Shown: positions 47,001 through 58,600, counted from the stretch's first letter. The stretch is 64,000 nucleotides of DNA from Mycogone perniciosa (GCA_025331125.1 JAOALB010000138.1:79061-143060); one strand, 5' to 3'. Notes: generated by a model from the sequence alone, not told the origin. Program-made: numbers and translations.

Positions 47001-49663
47001 GGGGCCGAATAGGCGCATCCTCCAGCAGCAGCGTTGTGTTACCTCCATGGGCTCCGAAGCTGTTCACGATGGCATGACGTTTGCCCCCGGCTGGACGCGG
47101 CCATGTTGTCGACTGCAGCACAAGTCCAGCGTTGCGCTGGCCAAGATTCCGCGCAACAACAGGGTTAACTTCTGTGACGATTCCAACGTGCGGAGGAATG
47201 ACCCCCTTTTGCATGATGAGAAGCGTCTTGAGCAAAGAGGCGATACCGGCGGCCGCTCCGCTGTGACCAATGCTGGATTTTACGGCACCGAGGTGTAGGC
47301 GCTGCTCCGGCTTCCGGGACCGATGAAGTGGGGCAAATACGGAGGCGACGGACTCGGACTCGACGGCATCGCCGCTTTGGGTTCCGGTGCCGTGGAGCTC
47401 GATATATCCGACATCCAGAGGGTTCACGCCAGCAGCATGCATAACCTGGCGGTAATTGTCTATCTGAGCGCCAGCGTGTGGATGAGTTATGGATATGGCC
47501 TCGGCAGAGTGGTTCGTAGCTGCAGCACTTATCACAGCCAAGATATTATCATTGTCCGCCTCAGCGTCTTCCAGTCGTTTAATCACCACAGAACCAATCC
47601 CATCAGCACGACAGTAGCCATCAGCACTGTTATCCCAGACCTTGCACTGGCCTGTCTTGGACAGGAAGTAGCCCTTGCATAACATGCTGAAGGCCTCCGG
47701 GTTGGTGATGACGTTGAGCCCACCCGCGAGCACCATGTCCGACTCGCCGGCCCAGAGAGCAGAGCATGCCGCCTGGACAGCAGCTAGGCCGCTAGAACAA
47801 GCCGTGTCGATGTTGAAGCTGGGGCCGCCGAACTTGAAGAAATAATTGATGCGCCCATTGGCAAAGGCACGCACGCCGCCAGGGACTGCATATGTCCCAT
47901 GGTGCTGGCCCGCATTGGCCTCACGCCAGTCATCACTAGCCTGGCCATAGAAGGTACCAATTCTTTTTAACGTAGTTGACGGTGTGCGGTTGGGAGCATA
48001 ACCTGCCATCTCGAGTGCCTCGTATGCTGTGACGAGTGCCAGGCGGTGCATAGGGTCTGTCTGTTCAGCCTAGGGCGGATTCTTGTTATTCTTGTTTCAT
48101 AAGGTAGAAATGAAGAGAACAGACTTACCTCTCGGGGGGACATGTTGAAAAAGCTAGCGTCGAAGAAGCCTGGCCTATCAATGAAGTTGCCATATGGGGT
48201 CTCTGTTGTATTCGGTATCTCTCCGGAGGGATCATAGTGCGTGCTCAGGTCGAATCGGTCTGCTGGCACTTCAGTGTGGACGTCACGGCCGTCCACCATC
48301 AACTCCCAGAAAAGTTCCGTATCGTTGGCACCACCAGGTAGACGGCATGACATTCCGACAATAGCCAGCTTAGAGTCCTTATGGCTTGCTGGCTGGTATA
48401 CTAGGTCTTCTCGCGCCAGCTATGTGCCCAAATCCTGGGTTGTAAGTTTTAAGTCTGGCAGGCGGTCCTCGATAGCAGTTACTAAGCTATTAAAGAGAAT
48501 GGACTTGCCAAACTGGAGAAAGTCGCAATGGGTTGATAGTGAAAGTGTGTCGCGAACACCGTCAGCCAGGTCGCCGAAGGAATTAGGTCGGGCTAGGATA
48601 TCAAACAAAACGTCACCATAGAGCTCATCCGCCGTTCTTGCAATGTATGGTGTGCCATCTGTCGGTGACAGGATATGTAATTGTGTTTTTCGTGTGGAAG
48701 TCCTCTTTGACTTGGAAGTGTGTAAGATTGAATCCACATCTGAGGAGTGGTAAAGATGAGGAGCGTGACAAATGCCATAAATAGGTAGCTGGATGTAACG
48801 CGAGTATCTGAGAACATGTGAAAATCGAAATGCCTTGTCAAGGCGAGAAGGAGGACTTGAGACGCTAACAGAGATTTCGTCTGACGAACTAACGAAGAGT
48901 TTGGAGAGTTCTGGACAACCCTGTCGATCCTAGGTCAGCTTTTCCAAGTCCCTAAGGGGACGATATGAGGTGAACACAAACAGTGACCTTATTGAACTGA
49001 TCTAATTCCTTCTGCACATCTTGAGCCGAGAGGCCAATTACAGCATATGCCCAGCTACCCGGACGGCCTTCAATGTCGCGAGGCTCAAGCGACTGTGACA
49101 CTCGATCTACATGAAGGGCAAACCGAAAAGCTACCCGCACACTTTCCGCACCGCCGAGTGCCGGCTCAGCGAGAGAAGACGATGTCGCCACGGCTACCGT
49201 AGAGATCAGACCTATCCCAAGTTCTGAGAGGATTGCGCTGCCTTGGTTGAATAGATGGCTCAGTCCTTGTTCCTCGTGATACCTGAGGGAATCCATTGTC
49301 AATACTACATCCTCAATGGATCATTGCCCCATAAGAGAACAAATAGCAGCAGGGGACGTACCCTATTATACTGGCTATTTGCAAAGTGCTGAGCAAAGCT
49401 CCCTCGAGGGCAGAGCCAAGTGGCCCGTAACGTAGTTCTGCATATTGGGTGGCAAGTGCCGAGATATTTTGCCAGGGCTGAAGCAGCTGTCTCCGGGACG
49501 GTGGCAAGAGTACGATCTCGCTTTTTAAAACCTCAAGACATTCTGACAAGAATAGAGATAGAAGAGGGTATTCATGCTCCTTTGAACGTCTGTAGATTTT
49601 GCTGAGAAGTGTGACATTTTCGCTAGGCAACTCGCTACTCAGGAAAAGAAGAGTTGTCGTCAT
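44098..49663 (-). pseudogene. Non-reducing polyketide synthase (SAT-KS-AT-PT-ACP) with an in-frame amber
   Basis: Exons 49663-49362, 49282-48988, 48920-48129, 48069-45421 and 45351-44098 join in phase (1764 codons). Domains in order: SAT (about 1-355; His motif LPIYGICHAPHLY present, but LGIGLIST stands where GxCxG is expected, so no Cys nucleophile); KS (about 383-790; DTACSSG, Cys about 554, HGTGTQSGD, SSIGHSGAAAG); malonyl AT (GHSLGEYAAL, about 1009); PT (His in LQKHRMNGY, Asp in PPHWFDSILQVG); one ACP (LGVDSLTSL) at the C terminus. There is no thioesterase, Claisen cyclase, methyltransferase or reductase domain, as in the anthraquinone-forming NR-PKS group that uses a separate metallo-beta-lactamase thioesterase. 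A TAG at 48422-48420 (codon 366) splits SAT from KS. A 63 nt in-frame GT-AG intron ending at that TAG is conceivable but would remove conserved-looking linker. Upstream in-frame ATG at 49729 is possible. Confidence 0.85.
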
Positions 49664-49814
49664 GCCCGAAATGAGTGAGCCTGAGACTGAAGAGTCTGCC
49701 GACATCGTAGGAGGACCGATATCAGACATTTCTCTAGCCTCAAAGTAGACGGCAACTGAGCTCTTCTTCTCTATGCCACAAGTGCGGGGGGGAGGGACTT
49801 GCCCTAGAGGTGGA

Positions 49815-49827
49815 CTATATATAATAT
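49815..49827 (-). promoter_or_regulatory. Candidate TATA box of the PKS gene
   Basis: On the minus strand this reads ATATTATATATAG, about 85-150 bp upstream of the candidate start codons at 49729 and 49663. It argues against starting the protein at the still earlier in-frame ATG at 49834. Confidence 0.5.
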
Positions 49828-50292
49828 TCGGCACACAGACAGATTGAGTCTATGGCACGGGTTGGGCATGACAGGTCCTAGCATCCCTAGGTAAGAGTTT
49901 TCCATATTACTCCTCCTCGCATTATTGCGACAGAAAAAGGCCTCGCTTAATACCACAGATGTGAATTACTATAAGCGCCCATGGCGAAGCCATTTGGAAA
50001 GATGGATGAGCGGCATGTCTCTCCCTGCATAGTGCCTCTTCATGTATTTACCAAGGATTCCTTTCGTTGAGCCAGTCAGAAATAACGCTCAACAAAACAT
50101 GCTTTGCTTCGATTCGATTCCCTGCGCTTGCAGCTATGGGGGGATGTTGTACACGTAGTGTTAGATGTATGTATACACGGATGTTGCCCATTGTAAGTGA
50201 TTCTGTGTAATCGTGAGGGGGCCAACTCCAAGACATCTTCTCCGCAGAGTGCTAATAATAGAGTAAAAAGAGAGACAAGACAATAGCCAGCC

Positions 50293-51065
50293 GCACTACG
50301 AGTAGATCATTTGATAGGTAGTCCATGTGACGTAGAAATAAGAATGTCTCATACGAGCGCTTACACTCCGTCGTCCGATTCTGGATTCCCAATACCTCCA
50401 CTGCCCAGTACCAATTACGGAGGCCACCTTTCCCCTTACAAACCACTGCTTCGTCCCCTTGACAAACTGAGAGCCAACCATTCTATCATCCAACAGTTTC
50501 CATAACACTTGCGTTACAAATGGCTCCAATCCTAATAGCTCCTCCACCTCTTGTGACAAGTTAGCGCGATGATATATCTCCTTAATGAACTCGCGGGCCG
50601 TCAAGCCCCTCATCTCTCTGCCGCCTGTGCCCTCCCGCGCCTCCTTCCGGCGCAGGAGTTAGTTATCTTACTCGGCAGGGGTCTAGCTTCCATGACCAGG
50701 GTATCCGATAGATAGCACGCACAGCTGAGACTACATATCCGGTCCAGACCCCGCATGTAGGCGCCTAGGTCCTCTTCAACGCTGTACCCGTGGCCTAGCA
50801 CATTATCGCCCGTAAAGTGGCCAGATGTTAACTCAGATTTGTAGGCGACCAGATCTGAGATGCCGCCAGTATGATCACGGTGCTAATAGGTTAGGAGCAT
50901 GTAGGTAATCTCGAGGCCCTTGTTCTCCAGTAAGGTAACTATGTTCTCTTCACAGGGCTGTTTACCCCTGTTAACGTTGTTGGTATTTGTAAGAGGAAGA
51001 CTAGGATTTCTGCCTCGCCTCTACCAAACGCAGGTAACACGATCAGTCCCTAGCTTGAGACGGGA
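50293..51065 (-). pseudogene. Relic of a metallo-beta-lactamase thioesterase (PKS partner)
   Basis: On the minus strand, pieces of a MbetaL-type thioesterase are readable in order: a RVTCV...GRNPS...TNTN region (about 51045-50965); VTLLENKGLEITYMLLTY, then TAG, then HRDHTGGISDL (50945-50850), the HxHxDH metal motif with its Trp position now a stop and its first His now Tyr; HFTGDNVLGHGYSVEEDLGAYM (50823-50758); and a C-terminal winged-helix-like part LTAREFIKEIYHRANLS (about 50605-50550) in a different frame. Roughly 60 residues expected between HTGG and FTGDN are missing, including the HTPGHT histidine, and the later PGHG motif is gone. Stops, frame changes and a deletion make it non-functional. 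Its place next to a TE-less NR-PKS supports an anthraquinone-type cluster. Confidence 0.7.
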
Positions 51066-51945
51066 AGTAATAAGTGAAAGAGTGAAGAGCTGTTCACTCC
51101 ATCCTCCATCAGAACAGCTACCCCTGGGATGATGCGGAAGCATTAGAATAAACACCAAATATTTTATCAAGTGATAGATATGTCTATTGAAGGGGATAAA
51201 GGTATTGAGGGATGTGGGTTAGGTACCCGTTGATGGGAGCTTCGGCAACCAACTAAAAGGCAAACAATGGGCATGCCACTGTATCAATTGAATTCGTCTG
51301 AAAACGTGACGCCAAGGTGCGCAGGCTCGTACATAAGTTGGAGTGTTCCTTGCTCATCGTCCATGATCTGACGTCATGGACAGCCAGATGAGGAATTGAG
51401 CTCCGCGAAGTCTGCCAATTTAGTCTGCTTTCCTACCAATCTGTGATTGCTATGTGTGCCAAAAGGTGGAGTAATTAGCAAGTCAGATCCAGATATCCAA
51501 AGATATCCAAGATTTGTGGCGGGGAACCGTTGAATAAGACGTCACTTATTTGGTCATTGACCCCTCCTCGAGCTGAACATTAAACCATTGAAGCAAAAGG
51601 CGCCTCGTTGCACGCGAGGCTGGCGTTTTCGTCCGGGATATCCCCCATAGAGGGCAGCAAGCAGATATTAGACAGGCCCTGATAGCCGTCAACACCGGCC
51701 GTTGTGGGAAGGGCCGGAAGTGGCCGTAGGATCGTAATATGGTGTGGATGGCTAGTTGAAGATTGTCCACGAGCGGTTAAGCAGTGACGCCGTCTTGACG
51801 TTCCAGCTTCGCCTAGGGCCTGTCTCTTGGGTGTTTATTACCCTGAGCTCTGCTGAAGCTGAGCGTCTCCATCTAAGCTGAGCGTCTTCATCTCAATAAA
51901 GGAATGCTGTGTTGTTGAAATCCTTTCCACACGCGTATCCTCGCA
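51066..51945. other. Spacer after the thioesterase relic
   Basis: About 880 bp with no recognisable gene. It contains a 19-bp imperfect direct repeat (AAGCTGAGCGTCTCCATCT / AAGCTGAGCGTCTTCATCT) at about 51856-51892, close to the next gene. It may include more cluster debris that I could not identify. Confidence 0.5.
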
Positions 51946-52464
51946 ATGGCTCCATTCAAACTCACCAAACACCATTTACAGCTTCTTACAAGATGGCTTA
52001 GAGCACAACCAACCCCAGCCTCAACACCAACCGCCACGGTTCCAACCATCGTCGGCCGACAAGCTCCCCCCACTGTAACGATCTTCGTAAACCGCATTAG
52101 CTACAGTTCAGATCTCAGCGGAGGTGCAATTGCCGGCATAGTTATTGGCTCCGTCGTCGGCTTTATCTTGCTCATCTGGCTCTTATGGTCCTGCTTTTAC
52201 CTCGGGGCTCCGCGTCGGGAACGCGAAGTCGTGTATGCCGATATTGAGCCCTTATGCCATCGCCATCGTCATCACCGTCGCAGGAGGAGGCGCTCGCGCT
52301 CGTCTTCTGTATCGGTACAGCCACCAGTGTCACCATCAGCGCCGCCGCCTGTTATCATCCGGGAGACATCGCAGAGACCGACCAAATACGTGTACAAGAA
52401 TGAGGAGAGGGAGGAGTTCAAGGGGGGCGGAGTACAACGGGGTCGTTCCTCAAGATATGAATAA
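51946..52464 (+). CDS. Single-pass membrane protein, Ser/Thr/Arg-rich
   Basis: Single-exon 172 aa. The N-terminal about 58 residues are Thr/Pro-rich (PTPASTPTATVPT), then one strong hydrophobic segment beginning GGAIAGIVIGSVVGFILLIW (about 59-87), followed by a basic, His/Arg-rich stretch (RHRHHRRRRRRSRSSS), a Pro/Ser region and a charged C terminus. The layout is that of the many fungal single-pass membrane proteins with an extracellular Ser/Thr-rich part and a basic cytosolic tail. There is no clear cleavable signal peptide, so the membrane segment probably acts as signal anchor. No enzymatic domain. The function is unknown, and a link with the PKS cluster is not supported. Confidence 0.65.
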   Translation: MAPFKLTKHHLQLLTRWLRAQPTPASTPTATVPTIVGRQAPPTVTIFVNRISYSSDLSGGAIAGIVIGSVVGFILLIWLLWSCFYLGAPRREREVVYADIEPLCHRHRHHRRRRRRSRSSSVSVQPPVSPSAPPPVIIRETSQRPTKYVYKNEEREEFKGGGVQRGRSSRYE

Positions 52465-52969
52465 TGAAGAGATGACTGAGAATATGTGCTTGGATCGGTG
52501 TTTTATAGATTTGGTGGAAAGGCCTCATGTCTGAGGAGGCTATTAATAAGTGACGGATGCGAAGAGCAAGCTGGTTTGGATGACAGACGGACTCGGTACG
52601 ATGAATTAATGACTAACGCAAGTTTGATGGATAAACAAAGCAGGAATTAATTGATCGTCGCGTGCTGAGTGAATGCCAGAATTCAGATCTCATTATTTCA
52701 TCTGATCTGTTGTCATTATTGATATGTTTGTTCATCCTGTCTGTCACCATTTGAGGCGGACTTGGTTTGCGGCTTGTGGTACGTACCTCGCGGCGAGTTC
52801 TTCCGAACTGCTGCCGAAATATTTGCATGGCCTCATGTCAAGAAATCTTACGATCCAACATCAATTCCACTCGCGAGATCACCAATTGCCACTCCCATTG
52901 TGTGAATGCGCCGGAGAGCTTGGAAAGAGCTGCGGATTTTGAACGCCATCGCAGCCATGTGCCCTCGAG
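52465..52969. other. Intergenic spacer
   Basis: About 505 bp between two plus-strand genes. Nothing recognisable beyond the presumed promoter of the following gene. Confidence 0.55.
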
Positions 52970-55606
52970 ATGGCCTCCGCCAAACCCGTTCCCTCTAGGG
53001 CTGCTCTCAATGCTCTCCGAGGCATCCTCTTCACAACGTCCTGCTCCGTCATCTTCCTCGCCGAAGAGCGCCGTCGCCGGCTCAAGATTGCTCGCGCTGC
53101 AATCGATAATGCGCGCAAACTACACACAGTCAGGAGTAACCGCGGGCCGACTGCCTTGAACGGGAATGAGGCCTGGGAGGGCAGACTCGCGGGCCTTAGC
53201 GATGAGGTCTTATCACTCCCAGCTACTCCTCGACCGAAGAATTCCTACCGCCGACGTCGCCGAGATACTCCATCCGGACTTCCTCTACATGATAGCGGAC
53301 TTGAGCTCCACAAGCATTCTTCAGAGAATGCTGAGCCGACAAGCAGTGATGGATCAAGTGTCGAATCGAAGGCTTCCAAATGGCAGCACTCCTCCGGCAT
53401 GGGCCTGGATTCAATCAAGCTCGTTCCGCCAGCTTCTAAGCATCGAGAAACAGGTTCTTCTTTAAGACCTCCAATTGTCCCTTCCACTTCGACTCTTCCT
53501 CGTCATCAAAGGCCAACTCCCCGGCACAGCCATGAAAACGACGAGGGCCAAATCGCACCTCAACCCCGAGCCAATATTACCAAGTCTCTCTACTGTGGCG
53601 CCTTGTGGGACCTAGAAAAATTATTGGTAGATTTGGTGATGAACCATGCGGATCCCTCTGCAACAGCCACGACACTCGATCTAGCCATTGCTGCACATCG
53701 GAAACTGGAACGCTTACAGGCGCCAACATTGAGAATACTCAAGCGTTTCAGAGCGAGTGGGATTCGGCTTCTGAGGAGCACGTTCGAATCGGATTCCGCG
53801 AAAACGAGGGCTGTTCTATCAGTACTGCTACGTGGATGCAAGGGACCCCTTCAGGTTTTCTACCCCCTCACACGACAGCTTCGGGAAACAAGGGACAAAG
53901 AGGGATTAGAAAAGTTCCTTAAGTTTCTTTCGAAGGGTAGGCAGGCGCGATATTGGAACCACGGCATGGTGGTCTTCGAATTACTATGCGAACAGGATTC
54001 AAACCAAAAGAGTCTGGAGAAGGTCAAGAAACTCTATCAGATGTTACAGGCTGCTGGATTATTCAAGAATATTGTGGTTCGCCCCGAGGTGGAGTACAAA
54101 ATCCGTCGATTCATGGTTGGGATATTTCTCAGGGCAGGTGATGAGGCTTCCGCCCAAAAAGAACTGGATTCACTGTACAAGCTTGAGCCGGATATGACCA
54201 AGGCCGACGTCGAGCTCCAGGGCGGGTTCATCATACGAGAGGCAGCCCTTGGACACTGGGATTCTGTTCGTACCAGTGTTGAGACACTCACGGCCGTTGC
54301 CGACACTCGCTCCAGCGAATTTCAGGCCATGTTACGGACGATAACAAATCTCATCTCCAATACTTACTCACCAGAACAACTTGAGGCTTTGCTGCGAAGA
54401 TTTGTTTGTGACTACGGCATATCGCTGAAGTATCATTGGGTCCATCTAATTTTGGATCAACACGCGAGCAGGCATCAGCTGGATGCCATGTTCTCATGGC
54501 TACAATTTTGTAGTGACAATGGATTTGTGATGAGTGATGCATTTGTTCAGAGCTTCTACGCCAAGTGTCGCAAATACTGGAGTTTCTCCGACAAAAGCAT
54601 TGCTAACTTACATCAAGCCGTGCAAGCATTAATACCTTCCCTCTCGGAACCTTGGAGCCGCAAGGAGGCGGCTGATTCTGTTCAGTTCGAGTGGAGAAAT
54701 TGGGTATCTGAATCAGATGCATATACGCAGTTGGAGTCGCTGGCGGCCCACAAAGAATGGGAGCGTCTCTGTGACGCTTATGCTCGATTTTTGTCGAGTA
54801 GCCTAGGCTTCTCGGTTCGGTGCCTTCGACTCGCAGTTCTTGGGCATGTTAACAGAGAAGATGGATCTACCCAACAAGCGACATTGCTTGTGGACGAAGC
54901 GCGTGCTAATGGTCATGATGTGACCGAGGCGTTGACGACGCTGCTGCTCGTCAGGATTGAGAAGGGGGATGATGCTACTGAATTGATAAGAGAAGCGCTG
55001 CGGCAAGGAACTCGCCTTCATGACAGCGTTTACAACAAAGCCGCACAGGCTCTGTCAGAGAAGGGCGACTTACGAGGAGCGGTGACTATGTGCGAGGTTG
55101 CAGCAAAGGAAAACGGCAACGGTGAACTGTTGTACAACGAATACAACTTTGCAAATCTAGTTTTCGCCTACATCGGCTTGGCTCACTATGCACCTTTGCA
55201 ATATATTCTATCACGGTTCTCATCCGAGATAGAATGGTGGCGGGGAAGTCCAGTGTGCAAGGAGACCATCAAACTAGCCATGAAGACGGTAGCAATGCGA
55301 GCAGAGGTCAATCAGGACGACAAGCACAAACACCAGCAAGCTCTCTACAAGCTAGATGGAGCTCTTGTGCATGCGAAGAAATGCCGTTCAACCCGGGAAG
55401 ACCGACGAGCTGTGGCTGAAGCCTTCATACGTGTGATTCGACCTCTGGCAGCCGTGCATGAACAGCCATCGCAGGCTGAGATCCACGGCACAACCGTGGC
55501 AGTAGTTGAGAGGCAACCATCAGAGCAAGTCGAGTCGGCGAAGCCTTTTTACAAGCAACTGATAACGGTTTCTCGTCATGGACTGGCGGCTGCAGGAGAA
55601 GCCTAA
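52970..55606 (+). CDS. Large helical-repeat (PPR/TPR-like) protein, probably mitochondrial
   Basis: Uninterrupted 878 aa frame. It begins MASAKPVPSRAALNALRGIL with Arg and no early acidic residues, followed by EERRRRLKIARAAIDNARKLH, consistent with mitochondrial targeting. About residues 60-190 are Ser/Pro/His-rich and disordered. From about 200 on the sequence is almost entirely amphipathic helices in pairs, for example LEKVKKLYQMLQAAGLFKN, EASAQKELDSLYKLEPDMTK, YNKAAQALSEKGDLRGAVTM and FANLVFAYIGLAHYAPLQYI, the pattern of pentatricopeptide/tetratricopeptide repeats. Fungal PPR proteins of this size usually act on mitochondrial RNAs (processing, stability or translation of a specific transcript). 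I cannot say which target. The ATG at 52970 is the first that keeps the conserved-looking N terminus. Confidence 0.8.
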   Translation: MASAKPVPSRAALNALRGILFTTSCSVIFLAEERRRRLKIARAAIDNARKLHTVRSNRGPTALNGNEAWEGRLAGLSDEVLSLPATPRPKNSYRRRRRDTPSGLPLHDSGLELHKHSSENAEPTSSDGSSVESKASKWQHSSGMGLDSIKLVPPASKHRETGSSLRPPIVPSTSTLPRHQRPTPRHSHENDEGQIAPQPRANITKSLYCGALWDLEKLLVDLVMNHADPSATATTLDLAIAAHRKLERLQAPTLRILKRFRASGIRLLRSTFESDSAKTRAVLSVLLRGCKGPLQVFYPLTRQLRETRDKEGLEKFLKFLSKGRQARYWNHGMVVFELLCEQDSNQKSLEKVKKLYQMLQAAGLFKNIVVRPEVEYKIRRFMVGIFLRAGDEASAQKELDSLYKLEPDMTKADVELQGGFIIREAALGHWDSVRTSVETLTAVADTRSSEFQAMLRTITNLISNTYSPEQLEALLRRFVCDYGISLKYHWVHLILDQHASRHQLDAMFSWLQFCSDNGFVMSDAFVQSFYAKCRKYWSFSDKSIANLHQAVQALIPSLSEPWSRKEAADSVQFEWRNWVSESDAYTQLESLAAHKEWERLCDAYARFLSSSLGFSVRCLRLAVLGHVNREDGSTQQATLLVDEARANGHDVTEALTTLLLVRIEKGDDATELIREALRQGTRLHDSVYNKAAQALSEKGDLRGAVTMCEVAAKENGNGELLYNEYNFANLVFAYIGLAHYAPLQYILSRFSSEIEWWRGSPVCKETIKLAMKTVAMRAEVNQDDKHKHQQALYKLDGALVHAKKCRSTREDRRAVAEAFIRVIRPLAAVHEQPSQAEIHGTTVAVVERQPSEQVESAKPFYKQLITVSRHGLAAAGEA

Positions 55607-58600
55607 TGAATAAGAACAACCATGTATATACAGAGACGGTTTATCAGAGGCAAATAGCTCTGGTATCATTCTGGTATCTGCGTATCCTAAACCACTGTCT
55701 CGAATACATGGTTATGACGTTGTTAGGGAACTTGAAAGCCCATTGCCATTGAATATGTGCATAGCCAATTCGTATTCGCAAACTTGACAATTATGAGTTC
55801 ATGGGACTAAGCCATTCCATGATATGATAGTCATCACAAGCATGTTCGTAGCCAAGGATCTCAATATCCGCCCCAAGGGTAGATTGCTTCACACAAGTGA
55901 GTATCTAGATCACTGGGATACTCCCATCCTTCTGCACATCTCTGAACGGCTGAGAATTTAGGGTGGTGAAAGGTTGCATCCACCCACGAGATAAGGTAGA
56001 AGGAATCGAACAACATTGGGGGCGTCTGAACCCCATCGCCCAAGGAGTCAGCTCGTTGAGATTACCTACCTTGTATGTCAAGACCTAACTTCATCCCGTG
56101 ACAAGCTCTTCTTCGAGACTGGTAAGTAGTGTTCCCCGTGCTGTCTTGTTTTGAAACTGCCTGTCTATATACTAGTTCGATGCCGAGATAACCACCCATA
56201 CATCCGCCTGGACCTTGTTGTTCATGACGAGCAGGTTGCAGTACTACCGCGTTGCATTCTTTATGCCATGTTTGTCTACCCAACGATAGCAATACTTGGA
56301 TTCATTGTATATAGGTGCTGATTGATGCGGAAAGGCAGCACTGAGACAGCAATGACACCCAGCATTGGACGAAAACAAGTTGAATCGTAGCCCGTTTCAA
56401 TCTGTTTTTCCTGCAGCGAATATGTCACAAATGTGTTCGCTGGGAAGCAATATCATCTCCTATAAATGTCTGACGCTAGTCCAGTGGTAACAGAGAGAGC
56501 ATATGGGTAGCATTTACTAAGACTCTCTTCCCTCCCCATGGGGACACCATCTTACTCAGGCATATTATTCAGACACGGGAATCTTTTTGTATCGTTCGAA
56601 TGACCAGCCTCAAGTGTCAGAGAATTGCGATGCTTGACTCAACCCAGAGTACAAGGCGTTAGCTATTGGCCCATCTGATATGCGCCTGGCCTGGAACTTC
56701 AATTACATGACACTGTTACAGAGTTTCTGTTTCAAGGGTTGCATAACCCCCGCATACATCTCATCTATCACTTGTTAACGGCCATATTGTCATTCTCATA
56801 CCCGCATATCTCACGGCATGTCTCACTACGAACTTCCCATACAAGAAAATGACTAAACCAAATAGAACAGTGAGAAGACACCGCACAAAATGGCAAGTTT
56901 TCCTATAAGCGGTAATTCCCTACTAAACTTTGATGACATCTGACCACCCTCTTATTCATCAAGTTGGGGTGCTAAAAAAAGATTGGTTTCCGTTGACGAA
57001 CCTGTTACTTCATCGCGCGGAACCTTCGTGGCTGAGCAAAGATACAATATAAAACCTCCGTTTGCCCGACAATATGTCCGGATTACTCATACATAAAAGA
57101 AAGAAAGTAAGGGGCCGGAGGAGAAATGCACAAGAAAAGGAGGCGGTGTTTTGCTTCGAATGACATAGAAACTGGGCCACAAAACTGAACATCATCATAT
57201 CGGTATCTACCCCCGGGCCCAAATTTCTGGGATCCATGATAATATGTACAGTACATTTCAATGGGGAGAGCGGAGCTGTTTTTCTTGAATTTATGTGAAT
57301 TTTTATATATAATCTCTTTATGGTTCTTCCACCCTGAGTCATGTTTGTCCCCGTGGCTCATACGTGTCGCAGTGCACATTATTGCCATGAACGGTACAAT
57401 CTCGATGCAGATGAGCTTTCTATGGCGTCAATTATTGGGCCACATTGCCCAAGTTGGTAAGGGTCGACAGGATCGCACGAAGGGATGCTATAAGAGGCAA
57501 CCCGATCCGTTTATGCGTCGATCAGAATTGCGAGCAGCAATTTAACTACTTTCTGTAGAAATCTAGATCTCTTTTTTTTCTTATTAACGAGATCAAACGA
57601 CGGAAGAGAGCCGAGAGCGGGATACGAAGCTTTCAGTAAGAACGACATCATGAGGTCATATAATTGGGGTCACGATTTCCCGACATGTGAGTCCATGACT
57701 GCATATGCAAGGCTATATGATACATTCAAGGCGGTTCTTTCGAAGTACACCTTCGCCAGATTCCTGTCTGTTATGGTCTCTAGTTTACACAAAAGTGAGA
57801 CTAGGAGACCGGAAGCCTGCGTCCCGGCAGCCGCAACTGGCTTTGGTTCTCAGCTAATATTGCAGAAGGGATAGTATCACAGCTAGTAATCTTGTAGACG
57901 GTCTGGGAGTCGAGTAAGTGCAGGGAGATTGTTGTGGCTGGATACTGTGGCAGCTCAGCTCAAACGGAATCCAATGAGGCAAGGTCAGCACGTCAATTGC
58001 TCAAGAGGATTAAGTTTTTGTATCGATACTAGTAGGAAACATCGTGAACGAAGACCGATGACGGCCCCAATGGCTCCGTATATATAAATAGACGGGGTGT
58101 AAGATGCTGATATTAATGATAGTCTCGTGAGTCACTTATAACACGTCAACAATTCCCCACAGCTATGCGTGCAGGACTGCAATAGAAACACAAAATATAC
58201 CACCACTGACAGGAAAAAGCAACGAGGCTCCCTTCATATTTGGTCGCGTGAATGCTTTCAAAACAATTCAGCATAAACCCCTCTTCCAGCCAGTCCGCTT
58301 CCGTGCTTCCCCGCCCAGCCTTGGACCGTCACATGAGAGGGCGAAATTTTTCTCCCTCCACCCTTTTTAACTGGACGAAACTCATCCAAACTAAACTAAA
58401 GATGCTAAAAGAATTAATGCCAATTGCCTGGTGTTTCTTTTTCTTTTTCCTTTTTTTCGTATTTGATGTATTATTTTCTCGTTGGTGCGGGTGCCCCCTC
58501 TACCGTTTACCCATGGAGACGGTCGAAAGCTTGTGATAGCGCTGGAATGTCCATGACAACATACATTACTACTCGTGTCTCGCCGGACCGACAAGAACCG

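Noticed and set aside
48840..49834. Start of the PKS at the most upstream in-frame ATG (49834)
   Set aside because: A TATA-like element lies just inside this ATG (49815-49827) and the extra residues do not resemble a SAT N terminus; 49663 (or 49729) fits better.
56471..56530. tRNA A-box-like TAGTCCAGTGG
   Set aside because: No B-box (GGTTCRANNCC) or clover-leaf follows within a tRNA length.
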